Shown: positions 9,234-18,677, numbered from the stretch's first letter. The stretch: DNA of 64,000 bases from Labilithrix luteola (GCF_001263205.1 NZ_CP012333.1:10335501-10399500); one strand, 5' to 3'. Notes: generated by a model not told the origin, from the letters alone. Numbers and translations: made by a program.

Positions 9234-9944
9234 GTGGCTCACGCCCGAGGCTGGCGGGCTCATCGCGCTCGGGCGCTCGCGCCCGCCTTGCTCTCTTACG
9301 CCGTTTTCCGAGGGCTCCGGCCTTCGGCCCTGCTCGCGAAAGGTCGCTGGCGCGAAGCGCGGGAGGCCGCCGAGCGTCTCGGAAAGAGCCCGCTACGCTG
9401 GCTTCCCACCATCTCGAGCGACGCGGCCTATCTGGAGAGTCTTTGCCTGCACTTCGAAGGCGACTTCGAGGCGTCGGAGAGACGACTCGGCTCGGTGGCC
9501 GACGTCCGCGGCCTCCGCTATGCGCGGCTCACGCTTCACGCGAGCAACCTCGTCATGCTGGAGCGCGATCCCGAAGCCGCCGACGCGGCGCTCGACGAGG
9601 CCCGCAGGCTGCTCGCCTACCCCGAAGACGATCTTCTTCGCGCCTTGGCGAAGCTCGCACTCGGTCGATCCGACGAAGCCGAGACGTTCTTTCTCCGCGC
9701 GGGAACGACACGATCCCAAGCGGCGCCTTCACCGAAACTCAACGATCCGGTCTTCCACTTTTTCCGTGGGCTTTACCTCGTGAAAACCGGGCGGGTCGAC
9801 GAGGCCCAGAGAGACCTGGAAACGGCGGCAACGATCGGGCACGCGAGCGTCTATGCCGCGCGCGCCCGGGCCCTCCTCCCGAGCGCCGAGCAAGCCGAGC
9901 GCGAACCACGGTCGTCGCTCGTCCCCGTCGTCGCGGACGAGTGA
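9234..9944 (+). CDS. TPR-like repeat protein, unknown function
   Basis: A 236-residue protein made of short helical pairs rich in alanine, leucine and arginine (A-L-L-A-K-G-R-W-R-E-A-R-E-A-A, G-R-V-D-E-A-Q-R-D-L-E-T-A-A), typical of tetratricopeptide arrays. I chose the GTG at 9234, preceded by GGATGGAG, because the frame has no better start. Another frame just upstream reads like protein too (M-E-T-W-L-T-P-E-A-G-G-L-I-A-L-G), so a longer N-terminus joined by an indel near 9285 is possible. Confidence 0.6.
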   Translation: MAHARGWRAHRARALAPALLSYAVFRGLRPSALLAKGRWREAREAAERLGKSPLRWLPTISSDAAYLESLCLHFEGDFEASERRLGSVADVRGLRYARLTLHASNLVMLERDPEAADAALDEARRLLAYPEDDLLRALAKLALGRSDEAETFFLRAGTTRSQAAPSPKLNDPVFHFFRGLYLVKTGRVDEAQRDLETAATIGHASVYAARARALLPSAEQAEREPRSSLVPVVADE

Positions 9945-9953
9945 CGCGCGCAC

Positions 9954-12323
9954 TCAGCGCATGCCGAGCTCGTGGAAGAGGAAGGCGAGCATGTCGGTCA
10001 TCTCCTCGATCTCCGCCGAGAGCGGCGTGCCCATGCCGTGGCCCGTCCCGCTGCGCGACTGGAGCAAAATGGGATTCGGTCCTGCATTCGCTGCACGCAA
10101 GCGTGCTGCCATTTTGCGCGATTGGTACGGATCGACGCGCGGGTCGTTCTCACCGGTCGTGAGGAGGACCGACGGATAGCGAACGCCGTCTTTGACGTTG
10201 TGCAGCGGCGAATAGGCGTACATCGCGCGGAACTGCGCTTCGTCCTTCACCGTACCGTATTCGGTGACGTTGAACGCGCCGTTCGGCGAGAGCTCCGTCC
10301 GCAACATGTCGTAGATGCCGACGCCCGACACCACGGCGCGATACGCCTCGGGGTGCTGGACCAATGCGGCGCCCATCAAGAGGCCCCCGTTCGAGCGGCC
10401 CCAGATGGCGAGCTTGTCGGGCGTCGTGTAGTTGCGAGCCACGAGCGTCTTCGCGCACGCGTAGAAGTCGTCGAAGACGTTCTGCTTCGCGAGGAGCTTG
10501 CCGGCGCTATGCCAGGCTTCGCCCATCTCGCCGCCGCCGCGAAGGTTCGCTTCGACCATCACGCCGCCTGCGTCGAGCCACGCGCGATACCAATTCCGAA
10601 GTCGAGGTTTGCGGCTCAAACCGAAGCCGCCGTAACCGGTGACCAAGGTCGGATTCGTTCCATCGAGCTTCGTGCCGGTTCGCCGGAGGATGCTCATCGG
10701 GACCTTCGTGCCGTCCTTCGACACGCAGCTCTCGCGCACCACTTCGACGTCGCGCATGTCGGCCGGCGCCGCCTTCGCCATCGCCGTCTTCACCAGGCGA
10801 TGCTCGTCGGCGCGGTATCGGAACCACGCCGGCGGCTCCGTGTAGCTCTCGATGCGGACCAGCAGGTCCTCGCCCATGCGAACGACCGCAGTCACGCTCG
10901 AAACCGGCGGGATCGGCAGCTCGGCGGCGGCAACGCCACGCGCGCCAGGAGCGATCGTCGTGGGCGACGCGGGCGGCGTAGGACGCGGCGCTGGCGCTCC
11001 CTTCTTCGGCTTCTTGGCGGCCGTCGAGGTTTTGCTCGTGTCGCGCGCGAGCGGCTCGGCTTTCACGCCGAGCGGAATGCGGCGGATGCGCGACGGCCCT
11101 CCGAGGAGCTCGACGACGTAGAGCGCGCTCTTGGTGACGACGACCTCTTCGATGACGCCCTCGCCCTCGGGGAGCACTACCTCCGCGGGCTTGTCGAACG
11201 GCGCCGTGAAGGCCACCACCTTGCCGCGAGGCGCCCCCTTTCGCGACACCGCGTAGATCTTTCCGTCTTTGCCGGGACCAAAGGTCGCGAACGTCAGCTC
11301 GTCGTCGAACTTCGAGAGGCGCCTCCAGCCGGGTGAACTCGTGGGCGCGCCGTCGCGACTCCTCGACACGTCGAGGACGTGGTGTTCGTACTCACCGCCG
11401 TCGCCGTTGGCGACGATCGCCATCACGAAGCGACCATCGTCGCTGCGTTCGAGCTCCCCTTCGGCGATGCGCGGGAAGTCCTTGCCGATGGAGTACGTAT
11501 CGCTCGAGGCGGAGGCGCCGAGCTTGTGGAACCAGACCTGCTGGAAGAAATCGAGGTCGGCCTCGGCACGTTCGCCCGCTTTGGGATAGCGCGTGTAGAA
11601 GAAGCCCGAGCCGTCGGCGTTCCACGCGAGGCTTCCGCCGGCGGTTCCACCGTTCACGTGCTCGACGACGTCGGCGCCCTCTTTTCCCGTCGCGACGTCG
11701 AAGACGTGGACGTCACCGCGCTCACTGCCGTCTTTCGAGAGCGAGACCGCCACCAATTTTCCGTCCGGCGACGGAACGAAGAAATCGATCGTCGTGCTAC
11801 CGGTCGGATCGAGCTCGTTCGGATCGACCACGCGGCGGCCCGGAGCGTTCGGGTCCGGTCGGATCATGAGGACAGACTGCTGCTTCGGCGGCTGCCGCTC
11901 GAGGACGAAGAGGGGCCCGGTCTCACTCGTTCGACGCACCGCGAGGTAGTCGACCGATGTCGCTCCGAGGAGCTCGGCGAGGCGCTTCCGTAGCGCAGGC
12001 CGGACGTCGATCGACTGCAGAACACTATCCGCGTAGGCGTTCTCGGCATCGAGGAACGCGCGCACGTCCGGATTTTTGGCGTCTTCGAGCCACTCGTAAT
12101 CGTCGACGACTGCAGTTCCGAAGTAGCTGTGCGTGACGGGACGGCGAGCCGCCGGAGCAGGGCCGGCCTTGGCCGCGGCTGCCGCCTTCGACGGCGACTC
12201 GGTCGCGGATGACGAGGCCGATGGAGGAGGAGCCGACGGTGTTGGCGCACTCGCACCGCACGCCGCGAGTGTTCCCATCAAGCAGGCAAGAGACGTCGAA
12301 ACTGCGAGAAATCTCATTGGCAT
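9954..12323 (-). CDS. prolyl oligopeptidase family lipoprotein (S9A)
   Basis: A 789-residue protein with a lipobox signal (L-A-A-C about residue 22) followed by an S/P/A-rich linker, a beta-propeller half (about residues 60-500) and a C-terminal alpha/beta-hydrolase half. The catalytic triad is visible: Ser644 in G-R-S-N-G-G, Asp727 in G-E-N-D-P-R-V-D-P and His762 in G-T-G-H-G-M-G. The family cleaves short peptides after proline. A proline/alanine/lysine-rich insertion lies at about residues 425-460. It should be surface- or periplasm-anchored, and it is divergent from the response regulator gene. Confidence 0.92.
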   Translation of the reverse strand: MPMRFLAVSTSLACLMGTLAACGASAPTPSAPPPSASSSATESPSKAAAAAKAGPAPAARRPVTHSYFGTAVVDDYEWLEDAKNPDVRAFLDAENAYADSVLQSIDVRPALRKRLAELLGATSVDYLAVRRTSETGPLFVLERQPPKQQSVLMIRPDPNAPGRRVVDPNELDPTGSTTIDFFVPSPDGKLVAVSLSKDGSERGDVHVFDVATGKEGADVVEHVNGGTAGGSLAWNADGSGFFYTRYPKAGERAEADLDFFQQVWFHKLGASASSDTYSIGKDFPRIAEGELERSDDGRFVMAIVANGDGGEYEHHVLDVSRSRDGAPTSSPGWRRLSKFDDELTFATFGPGKDGKIYAVSRKGAPRGKVVAFTAPFDKPAEVVLPEGEGVIEEVVVTKSALYVVELLGGPSRIRRIPLGVKAEPLARDTSKTSTAAKKPKKGAPAPRPTPPASPTTIAPGARGVAAAELPIPPVSSVTAVVRMGEDLLVRIESYTEPPAWFRYRADEHRLVKTAMAKAAPADMRDVEVVRESCVSKDGTKVPMSILRRTGTKLDGTNPTLVTGYGGFGLSRKPRLRNWYRAWLDAGGVMVEANLRGGGEMGEAWHSAGKLLAKQNVFDDFYACAKTLVARNYTTPDKLAIWGRSNGGLLMGAALVQHPEAYRAVVSGVGIYDMLRTELSPNGAFNVTEYGTVKDEAQFRAMYAYSPLHNVKDGVRYPSVLLTTGENDPRVDPYQSRKMAARLRAANAGPNPILLQSRSGTGHGMGTPLSAEIEEMTDMLAFLFHELGMR

Positions 12324-12486
12324 CTTCGAACGGAAGAGGTTTGCGCGACCGAAGAGCCAAACCTATACCTGCCGCGGGCGGGAAAACAGCGCTGCCGCCG
12401 GCTCCTTGACGAGCGCGGATCTCGTCGTCATTGGCCCGCAGTACACGTTCTGACGTTGCGTCGAGCCATGGTAGGCTCCGCGCGAT

Positions 12487-13113
12487 TTGGGTCCCTTGCT
12501 TGTAGTCGAGGACGACGAAGGCGCCCGACGGCTCCTCGTTCGGTTCCTCCAGCACCATCGGCCGGTGCGCTGCGCTGCAACCGCCGAAGCGGCGATCAGC
12601 GAGATGGGCGCGCACGACGATTGGTCGGGCTTTCTGATCGACGTCGGGCTCGGTCAATGGAACCGCGCAGGGCTCGACGTGCTCGCTGCCGCGCGACGTG
12701 TGTTCCCGAGTGTGCCCGCGGCGCTCGTCACCGCGTCGAACGAGCGTGACATCATCAACCGGGCCGCGTCGCTCTCTGCCTCGTTCCTCTGCAAGCCGTT
12801 CGGCCCCACGGAGATCGCCGCCTTTCTCGAGCGCGTCACCGCCGCCGAAGCAGGAATCGACGAGCGGCTCGAAGGCCGCCTCTCCGCACTCGCGAGGCGC
12901 TGGGACCTCGCCCCCAAGGAGACCGAGATCCTGGCGTGGCTCATCGCCGGACGAACGCGGGAGAACTACCTCGTGCGCAGCGGATCGACGGCCCTGACGT
13001 GGCGCGTCCACGTGGGACGCCTCCTCAAGAAGGCAGGCACCGCTCGGACGAGCGACCTGGTGACCGCCGTGCTTCGCGACGAGGCTCGAGCACTCGCGCG
13101 CCGGCGCACCTGA
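12487..13113 (+). CDS. response regulator with C-terminal HTH-like domain
   Basis: A 208-residue protein. Residues 1-115 are a receiver domain: the acidic pair in V-V-E-D-D-E, a phosphoacceptor Asp in L-I-D-V-G-L-G, a T/S in V-T-A-S-N and Lys in C-K-P-F-G. The C-terminal part (L-A-P-K-E-T-E-I-L-A-W-L-I-A-G-R-T-R-E-N-Y-L) resembles a LuxR-type helix-turn-helix. No ATG is in frame, so the start is TTG at 12487 or 12496. No histidine kinase is adjacent, so the partner is unknown. Confidence 0.8.
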   Translation: MGPLLVVEDDEGARRLLVRFLQHHRPVRCAATAEAAISEMGAHDDWSGFLIDVGLGQWNRAGLDVLAAARRVFPSVPAALVTASNERDIINRAASLSASFLCKPFGPTEIAAFLERVTAAEAGIDERLEGRLSALARRWDLAPKETEILAWLIAGRTRENYLVRSGSTALTWRVHVGRLLKKAGTARTSDLVTAVLRDEARALARRRT

Positions 13114-13396
13114 TCCCACGATTTGCGCGTCGAGCGTGGACTCCGCGTAACGCTCTTCGCGCTGCAATTCTCGGCATGCCGCGAACGCACCTGCGCAGTG
13201 ATTCCGAGAGGAAATTTGGGAGCCGGGCCGTCCGGCGACGACGCGCGGTCGGGTTCGTGGGCCAATGACCCGAGCACGAACGGATTTCGGACGGTCGTGA
13301 AGGCGGGTGGAGGCGTAGGGAACACGGTGGGATGACGAAGAAAAGAGCGCGCGCCTCCTTGCCCCAGAGCCGATAGGCCGCTAAGGCCATACCGCA

Positions 13397-14380
13397 ATGC
13401 TGCCGCGGAACCGAGCCGACTACCGCACCCTCCTGTGGGCGATCCTCATGCCCGCTGTCCTCATCGCGCAGTACGCGAATCCGAAGCTGCTGCCGTACCT
13501 GTCCTGGCTCTCGTTCTATTTCGCGATGGCGGCAGGAACCATCGCGCACAACCACAATCACTGTCCGACGTTCAAGAACCGTCGGCTCAACTCGTGGTTC
13601 GCGACGTGGATCTCCCTCTTCTATGGGTACCCCACGTTCGCCTGGGTTCCGACGCACAACCTCAATCACCACAAGCACGTGAACCGTGCGGGTGATGCGA
13701 CGATCACGTGGCGCCACACCCCGCGCAACGTTTGGTACATCGCCTTCTCGTACTTCTTCGTCTCGGCCTACTACCAGTCGGGTCCGATCAAGGAGTACAT
13801 CGCGAAGGCGAAGCGCTCGAACCCGAAGCTTCACCGCCACATCATGACCCAGTACACGATCTGGGGAACGGCGCTCGGCGGCCTGCTCGTCCTCGCGATC
13901 ACGATGCACGGCTTCGCGCTCGGCACGAAGGTGTGGCTCCTCACCTACGGTGGGCCGTCGCTCTTCGGCATGTACACGATGATGTGGTTCAACTACATGC
14001 AGCACGTCCACGCCGACCCGTGGTCGGAGCACAACCACTCGCGTAACATCACCGGCCGCATCTTCAACTTCCTCGTGTTCAACAACGGCCTCCACACCGT
14101 TCACCACGAGCACCCCGGCGCGCACTGGAGCAAGCTCCCCGAGCTGCACGCGAAGATCGCCGACCAGATTGACCCCGCCCTGAACCAGCCCAGCTTCTGG
14201 TGGTGGGTCATCCGCGGCACCATCATCCCCGCCTTCATCCCGAGCCTCGAGACCAAGCAGATCGGACGCGCCGCGTACGATCCGCCCGAGGGCAACGTCG
14301 TCTCGATGAAGGAAAACGGCTCGCTCGTCACCGACTCGGTCGACGCACTCGACGCCGGCAACAACGCTCAGATGGCCTGA
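13397..14380 (+). CDS. fatty acid desaturase
   Basis: A 327-residue membrane protein with the three histidine clusters of membrane di-iron desaturases: H-N-H-N-H about residue 53, H-N-L-N-H-H-K-H about residue 92 and H-T-V-H-H-E-H about residue 235, with hydrophobic helices between. It would introduce double bonds into acyl chains at the inner membrane. No reductase or ferredoxin gene is adjacent. The next gene follows after 8 bp on the same strand. Confidence 0.9.
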   Translation: MLPRNRADYRTLLWAILMPAVLIAQYANPKLLPYLSWLSFYFAMAAGTIAHNHNHCPTFKNRRLNSWFATWISLFYGYPTFAWVPTHNLNHHKHVNRAGDATITWRHTPRNVWYIAFSYFFVSAYYQSGPIKEYIAKAKRSNPKLHRHIMTQYTIWGTALGGLLVLAITMHGFALGTKVWLLTYGGPSLFGMYTMMWFNYMQHVHADPWSEHNHSRNITGRIFNFLVFNNGLHTVHHEHPGAHWSKLPELHAKIADQIDPALNQPSFWWWVIRGTIIPAFIPSLETKQIGRAAYDPPEGNVVSMKENGSLVTDSVDALDAGNNAQMA

Positions 14381-14388
14381 TCAGAGAT

Positions 14389-15054
14389 ATGGCCGCCAAA
14401 AAGAACGCAGCAAGCAAGTCCCCGAAGAAGGCGCCGGCCGTGAAGGCGGTGCCTGCAAAGGCCGCGAAGGCGAAGCCGGCGAAGGCGCCCGTCGCCAAGC
14501 CGGCAAAGACCGCCAAGGCCAAGCCGGCGAAGGCGCCCGTCGCCAAGCCGGCGAAGACCGCCAAGGCCAAGCCGGCGAAGGCTGCCAAGGCGAAGCCCGC
14601 GGGCTCGCAGGGGCTCGACGTCGTTCGCGCCGTGTTCGACGAGCTCGGCTGGACGTACAAGGTCACGACCGACGCCGACGGCGCCTCGGAGATCTTCGTG
14701 AACACGCGCGGCACCAACGTGTTCGCCGGCGTGAAGGCAATCCACTACCCGGGTCGCTTCATCGTCTTCGGCGCAGCGCCGTTCTCGGTGCCTGCGAAGT
14801 TCCTCGGTGAGGCCTACAAGTTCGTCTCGCACGTGAACAACGCGCTGCAGGACGGCTGCTTGATGGTGCGCGAACCGGGCCCTGCCGAGGTCACCTTCCG
14901 CGCCGCCGTGAACTACACGCGGGTCTCCGGTCTCGAACCGGGTCTCGTCACGGGCGTCATCGCCGACCTCGTCGAAGGCGCCAGCGCCACGTTCGCAGGC
15001 CTCTCGCAAGTCGCGAAGGGCACGTCCGCCGACAAGGCGTTCGCCGCGCTCTGA
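14389..15054 (+). CDS. lysine/alanine/proline-rich protein with YbjN-like C-terminal domain
   Basis: A 221-residue protein. Residues 1-75 are a histone-H1-like tail built from A-K-A-K-P-A-K-A-P-V-A-K-P-A-K-T repeats, encoded by a 48-bp tandem repeat. The globular part (about 80-221) resembles the YbjN/type III chaperone-like fold (V-V-R-A-V-F-D-E-L-G-W-T-Y, F-K-F-V-S-H-V-N-N-A-L-like segment, V-N-Y-T-R). I place the start at the ATG at 14389, 8 bp after the desaturase stop. The tail suggests nucleic acid or polyanion binding; function unknown. Confidence 0.75.
   Translation: MAAKKNAASKSPKKAPAVKAVPAKAAKAKPAKAPVAKPAKTAKAKPAKAPVAKPAKTAKAKPAKAAKAKPAGSQGLDVVRAVFDELGWTYKVTTDADGASEIFVNTRGTNVFAGVKAIHYPGRFIVFGAAPFSVPAKFLGEAYKFVSHVNNALQDGCLMVREPGPAEVTFRAAVNYTRVSGLEPGLVTGVIADLVEGASATFAGLSQVAKGTSADKAFAAL
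14473..14568 (+). repeat. 48-bp tandem repeat inside a coding region
   Basis: Two adjacent 48-bp units (14473-14520 and 14521-14568) differ by a single base, and a partial third follows. They encode the lysine/proline-rich tail of the surrounding gene. Unit number is likely to vary between strains by slippage. Confidence 0.9.
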
Positions 15055-15110
15055 GTCTGCATTTCAGGGCGTTCGCGGCTCAGTCGCCGTCACGCCGACC
15101 ACCACCGAAC

Positions 15111-15149
15111 GATGCCGAGATGCACTGTCGTCTCGGCATCTTCGTTTTG
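15111..15149 (+). terminator. intrinsic terminator
   Basis: A perfect 10-bp stem GATGCCGAGA / TCTCGGCATC (15111-15120 with 15131-15140), a 10-base loop and a T-rich tail TTCGTTTTG. It lies about 60 bp after the lysine-rich gene and should end the desaturase transcript. Confidence 0.8.
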
Positions 15150-15230
15150 TGCTGCGCGCAGTTCTTGGCCGAGAGCTGACGTTGCACAACGCCGCTTTCT
15201 CCGATCGGCGAGGTCCTCTACGCTCGGCGA

Positions 15231-16148
15231 ATGGCTAGGACCACACTGGAAGGACTGGCGAAGAGGCTTCTCGAGAACGAGGACCTCGAGCCTGCCGACT
15301 GGCTGTCGGACGACGCCGACGAAGACGCTGGCCGCTTCGTTCCGCACGCGGACCATGGCATCGCCGCGTCGCGCGAGCTGATCGACTACACGAAGCTCGC
15401 CGAGGATGGCACCTTCCGCGGGGAGATCGCCTCCATCCTCCACAAAGGAGGGTTCTACTGGGGGATCGCTCCTGTGCGCCTGCCGACGAAGCTGATGTTC
15501 GCGCTCCCCGCGGCGAACGTGGTCGCGTTTCTGGCGGGCACGAGCGTGCTCGCATCCGATCCTGACTCCGGCGCGCTCCTCGTCGCCTCGTGGAACGTCG
15601 GCGCATCGACGTCGACGGTCGCGTCGTTCCTGTTCGACGACGTCGTTCCCTCGGACCCGACGCCCGGGGACTTCGTCGTCGAGGCGCTCTCCATCGCCGA
15701 GCACCTCGAGAGCTATGGCGATCCCGAGGCGCATCCCGAGTCTGCGAATCGCGAGGTGCGCGACCTTGCTCGACTCTATCGCCGCGGCATCTGGCTCGCG
15801 CACGTCGTGCAAGACGACGCGGTCGACTCGCGGGACGACCTCGCACGAACGATTCGCGACGCTTCACCGCTCGCGCTCTACGACACCGAACGCGCGCAAT
15901 TCGACACGCATCCGCACTTGGCAGCGTACTGGCTTCTCTCCCACACGCTCCTCGGCGAAACCAATGCCCTCGTCGACGCGCTCGACCAGACGAGCACCTC
16001 GAAGAGCCCGGTGATCGTCGACCTCCGGAAGCGACTCTCGCAGGTCGCGGCGGAGCCGACTCACCTCGAGCAGGTCTTCGCGCAGCGAACACCGCGGCTG
16101 AAGGGCAGCGACCTCGCGGAGCTACGACGTTTGGCGAAGGCTCGATAG
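15231..16148 (+). CDS. conserved hypothetical protein
   Basis: A 305-residue soluble acidic protein with no signal or membrane segment. Its composition and codon bias look genuine. It opens with a short helix and an acidic block (D-W-L-S-D-D-A-D-E-D). The middle has alternating strand-like segments (L-M-F-A-L-P-A-A-N-V-V-A-F) and the C-terminal half is helical. No family recognised. It has its own position after a terminator and converges with a truncated gene. Confidence 0.65.
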   Translation: MARTTLEGLAKRLLENEDLEPADWLSDDADEDAGRFVPHADHGIAASRELIDYTKLAEDGTFRGEIASILHKGGFYWGIAPVRLPTKLMFALPAANVVAFLAGTSVLASDPDSGALLVASWNVGASTSTVASFLFDDVVPSDPTPGDFVVEALSIAEHLESYGDPEAHPESANREVRDLARLYRRGIWLAHVVQDDAVDSRDDLARTIRDASPLALYDTERAQFDTHPHLAAYWLLSHTLLGETNALVDALDQTSTSKSPVIVDLRKRLSQVAAEPTHLEQVFAQRTPRLKGSDLAELRRLAKAR

Positions 16149-16171
16149 TCGAGTTTCGGCTCGCACTTCGT

Positions 16172-16510
16172 TTACGCGGGGATCAGGCGGCGCGCGCGGG
16201 TCGTGATGCCGTGCCGGAAGGCCTCGATCGCCGCCGAGACCTCGAACGCGGACTCCGTTCGCTCGATTGCTCCGCGGTAGAGCGTCGGCCTGGTGTTCGC
16301 GCGCACCTCGTGCACGCCATCGCCGAGCGCCGTGGCCTCGGTCGCGCCGAGATCGGTGAACGTCAGATTGGCGAGATGAACGGTCTTCCCCATCGCACGC
16401 AGCGCGAACGCGATGGGGAGTCCGCTCATGATGTCGAACCCGCCGCCCGCCCCGGCGACGAGCACGCGCTTTGCCGTCTCGAGTCGCTGAAAAAGCGGAT
16501 TCTGGAGCAC
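16172..16510 (-). pseudogene. truncated DUF1152-like protein
   Basis: A 112-residue frame whose first 75 residues look like the start of DUF1152 proteins (L-F-Q-R-L-E-T-A-K-R-V-L-V-A-G-A-G-G-G-F-D-I, then L-P-I-A-F-A-L-R-A-M-G-K-T-V-H-L-A-N-L). That family is normally about 300 residues; here it stops early, and no continuation is seen in another frame before the next gene. Probably a decayed remnant, though the short form may still be made. Confidence 0.6.
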
Positions 16511-16569
16511 GACGCAGGGTCACACGCGCTCTTTCGACGCGCAACTCCCCTCTATGCGTCGGGAGCCCG

Positions 16570-17190
16570 CTATTGCGTGATGGGAATGTTGTATGCACCG
16601 AGCCCCCAGGGCGGGAGCGTCGAGGACCATATGTTCGTTGCGTAGTCGTCGCCATGGGGACAGAGGATGACACCGAATACGGAGTTGTTCCGGGCCCCAA
16701 CCTGCAACGTACATGGCCGGTCCGATAGCTGCCCCGCGAGCATTAGTGCTCCGGGCGGGACGAGGTAGCTACCTTCCTCGCCCTGATAGCAATCGATGGT
16801 CGCGTCCATGACCGTCGTTCCTTCGCTCTTGCACATCAGGTGGAGGCGGTTTCCCTCGAGTGTCGCGGACGATTCATCGGCCTCGACCATGGGCAATGGA
16901 CCGGTCCCCACAGGACCAGTCGCAACCATGCAGCCCGCGGGGCCGATATCGCGGAGGAGAGCGCTAGTGCCTTTCGTGTACTCCGCACACGCCCCACCGT
17001 CCGCCAGGGGCGGAGGGGTCGGTGATCCGTCAGGCACGTCGTTCGGGTCGCCGGCATCGGAGTCGACCGTCAAACCTTGTTTGATATCGCGTTCGAGTGA
17101 CACGGCGTCGTTGCACGCGAGGGCATTGACCGACGCCGCGAGCGATACGAACACGACCACAGCGAACTTCTCAGGGAGCTTCAGCTTCAT
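16570..17190 (-). CDS. secreted hypothetical protein of the sigma-factor cluster
   Basis: A 206-residue protein with an N-terminal signal sequence (V-V-V-F-V-S-L-A-A-S-V-N-A-L-A-C, possibly lipidated at Cys26), then an acidic aspartate/proline-rich linker and a cysteine-containing beta-rich domain. It starts 6 bp after the sigma-factor gene, so it is probably co-transcribed and may be a target or sensor partner. No family recognised. Confidence 0.65.
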   Translation of the reverse strand: MKLKLPEKFAVVVFVSLAASVNALACNDAVSLERDIKQGLTVDSDAGDPNDVPDGSPTPPPLADGGACAEYTKGTSALLRDIGPAGCMVATGPVGTGPLPMVEADESSATLEGNRLHLMCKSEGTTVMDATIDCYQGEEGSYLVPPGALMLAGQLSDRPCTLQVGARNNSVFGVILCPHGDDYATNIWSSTLPPWGLGAYNIPITQ

Positions 17191-17196
17191 ATCGAT

Positions 17197-18636
17197 TCAT
17201 GGCGCGTCGTGGTTCGAATCGATCACGGGCGCGCTGTCGGGGCTCGCAGTTTTTCTCGCGAGTGCAGACCGCACGCGCGTTTCGAGCGGCGTTGCGCTGC
17301 GCGATTCGAACACGAACGCAGCGAGTGCCTCGGCGTCGCTCCGACGATCGGAGGCGAGCAACGCTTCGAAGCGGGCGAGCGTGGCTTCGTCGGTGAGCGA
17401 CGGGTTCGGGAACCGACGGCCGTGTTCGTCGAGGAGGGCGAGTGCCTGGGAGGGTTCGCTCTTGGCCAGCCGCATCGCGCGACCGACGAGCAGAACCTCC
17501 TCGGACAGCGGCGGCTGCACGGGGCGCGCGACGGGTGACGCGGGCTCGATGCGATGCTCGACGATCGGTGCGGTCTTGGCGACACGCACCGCCACGTCGT
17601 GGGAGGTCGTCGACGGCAGTGACGCGACGTCCACCGAAGGATACTCGAGCTCGATGACCGGGGGCGTGCCGTTCGCCGCCTCGTCGCGCATCGCCGCGCC
17701 GGGTAGCGCCGCAGGGACGACCGCAGGAGTTCGGGCGCTGGTCGCGACCGTGGCCACGACAGCGTCGCTCGGCGACGCGCTCGCCGTGGCCAACTTCGGC
17801 GGAAGCACGCTCGCTCCCACCGCAATCGCTCCCGCCGCCAGCGCAGAGGCGGCGGTGACGAGGACCTTCGCCGGTGCCACTCCAAGGGCAACCGCATGAG
17901 GAACGATCGAAACACTCGGCGCGGCCACGGCGTGTGATGTCCCGCACGCGAGCTTCGTCAGCGAAGTCCCGACGGGAGCCTTGGAAGGCGCGTCGCCGAT
18001 GCCGGCGGCAACCAACATCGCGACGAACGAGTCCGTCGACGTGCGTGACGATTCGGCGTCGAGCTTTTGCCTCAGGCGCGCCGCAGCCTCTTCGAACTGT
18101 TTGCGCCCGCGGCGCAGGCGAGAAGACGCCGTGCCGGTGGCGATGGCGAGCATCTCCCCGATGGCCGGGCACGAGAACCCCTCGAGCTCGTGGAGCACGA
18201 ATACGTCGCGCGCGGCGTCGTCGAGCTGCGCGAGGACGTCGTCCAACATCGCGCGCTCCTGGGAATCCGCGAACAGCTCCTCGGGCGTCGGTGCGGTCGT
18301 TCGAGCGGGGCGCGCGAGCTCTTCGACGCGCGACCGTCGCGTGTCGGAGCGACGAAACTCAGAGGCGACCTTCGCCGACACCTGCACCAGGAACGCTCGT
18401 TCCTTGCCCGGGATGACGGCGTCTGCCTTGCGAGAGAACACGTCGAAGACGTGCGAGACGGCCTCGTCGACGCGCGCATGTGCGACACCGAATCGGCGGA
18501 GCATCCGCCAAACGAAGACGCGGTGCGTTTTGACGATTCGCGAGAAGCGACCGAGCCCCGCATCGGCTGCAGTAAGCCCTGACGGGGCGTTGGGCCGTCT
18601 TTCGGCGTCGTGAACCGGAAGGCGAAGCGTCGACAT
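17197..18636 (-). CDS. ECF-type sigma factor fused to a transmembrane, repeat-containing tail
   Basis: A 479-residue protein. Residues about 30-190 carry a sigma-70 region 2 (R-F-S-R-I-V-K-T-H-R-V-F-V-W-R-M-L) and region 4 (E-R-A-M-L-D-D-V-L-A-Q-L, F-V-L-H-E-L-E-G-F-S, I-A-T-G-T-A-S-S-R-L-R-R-G-R). A linker leads to one hydrophobic helix at about residues 255-280 (L-V-T-A-A-S-A-L-A-A-G-A-I-A-V-G), and the last 200 residues end in TPR-like helices (A-L-A-L-L-D-E-H-G-R-R-F-P-N-P). The tail would hold the sigma factor at the membrane and could act as built-in anti-sigma; this control is inferred. Preceded at 41 bp by a co-directional barrel-like gene. Confidence 0.8.
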   Translation of the reverse strand: MSTLRLPVHDAERRPNAPSGLTAADAGLGRFSRIVKTHRVFVWRMLRRFGVAHARVDEAVSHVFDVFSRKADAVIPGKERAFLVQVSAKVASEFRRSDTRRSRVEELARPARTTAPTPEELFADSQERAMLDDVLAQLDDAARDVFVLHELEGFSCPAIGEMLAIATGTASSRLRRGRKQFEEAAARLRQKLDAESSRTSTDSFVAMLVAAGIGDAPSKAPVGTSLTKLACGTSHAVAAPSVSIVPHAVALGVAPAKVLVTAASALAAGAIAVGASVLPPKLATASASPSDAVVATVATSARTPAVVPAALPGAAMRDEAANGTPPVIELEYPSVDVASLPSTTSHDVAVRVAKTAPIVEHRIEPASPVARPVQPPLSEEVLLVGRAMRLAKSEPSQALALLDEHGRRFPNPSLTDEATLARFEALLASDRRSDAEALAAFVFESRSATPLETRVRSALARKTASPDSAPVIDSNHDAP

Positions 18637-18677
18637 GGGTTCTTCGACCTTCTATGGCCGATCAGGCACGAAATCGA

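Noticed and set aside
9088..9783. Alternative frame for the TPR protein N-terminus
   Set aside because: Only its first 45 residues look protein-like; after about 9285 it loses coding character. Kept as a note on a possible indel rather than a separate gene.
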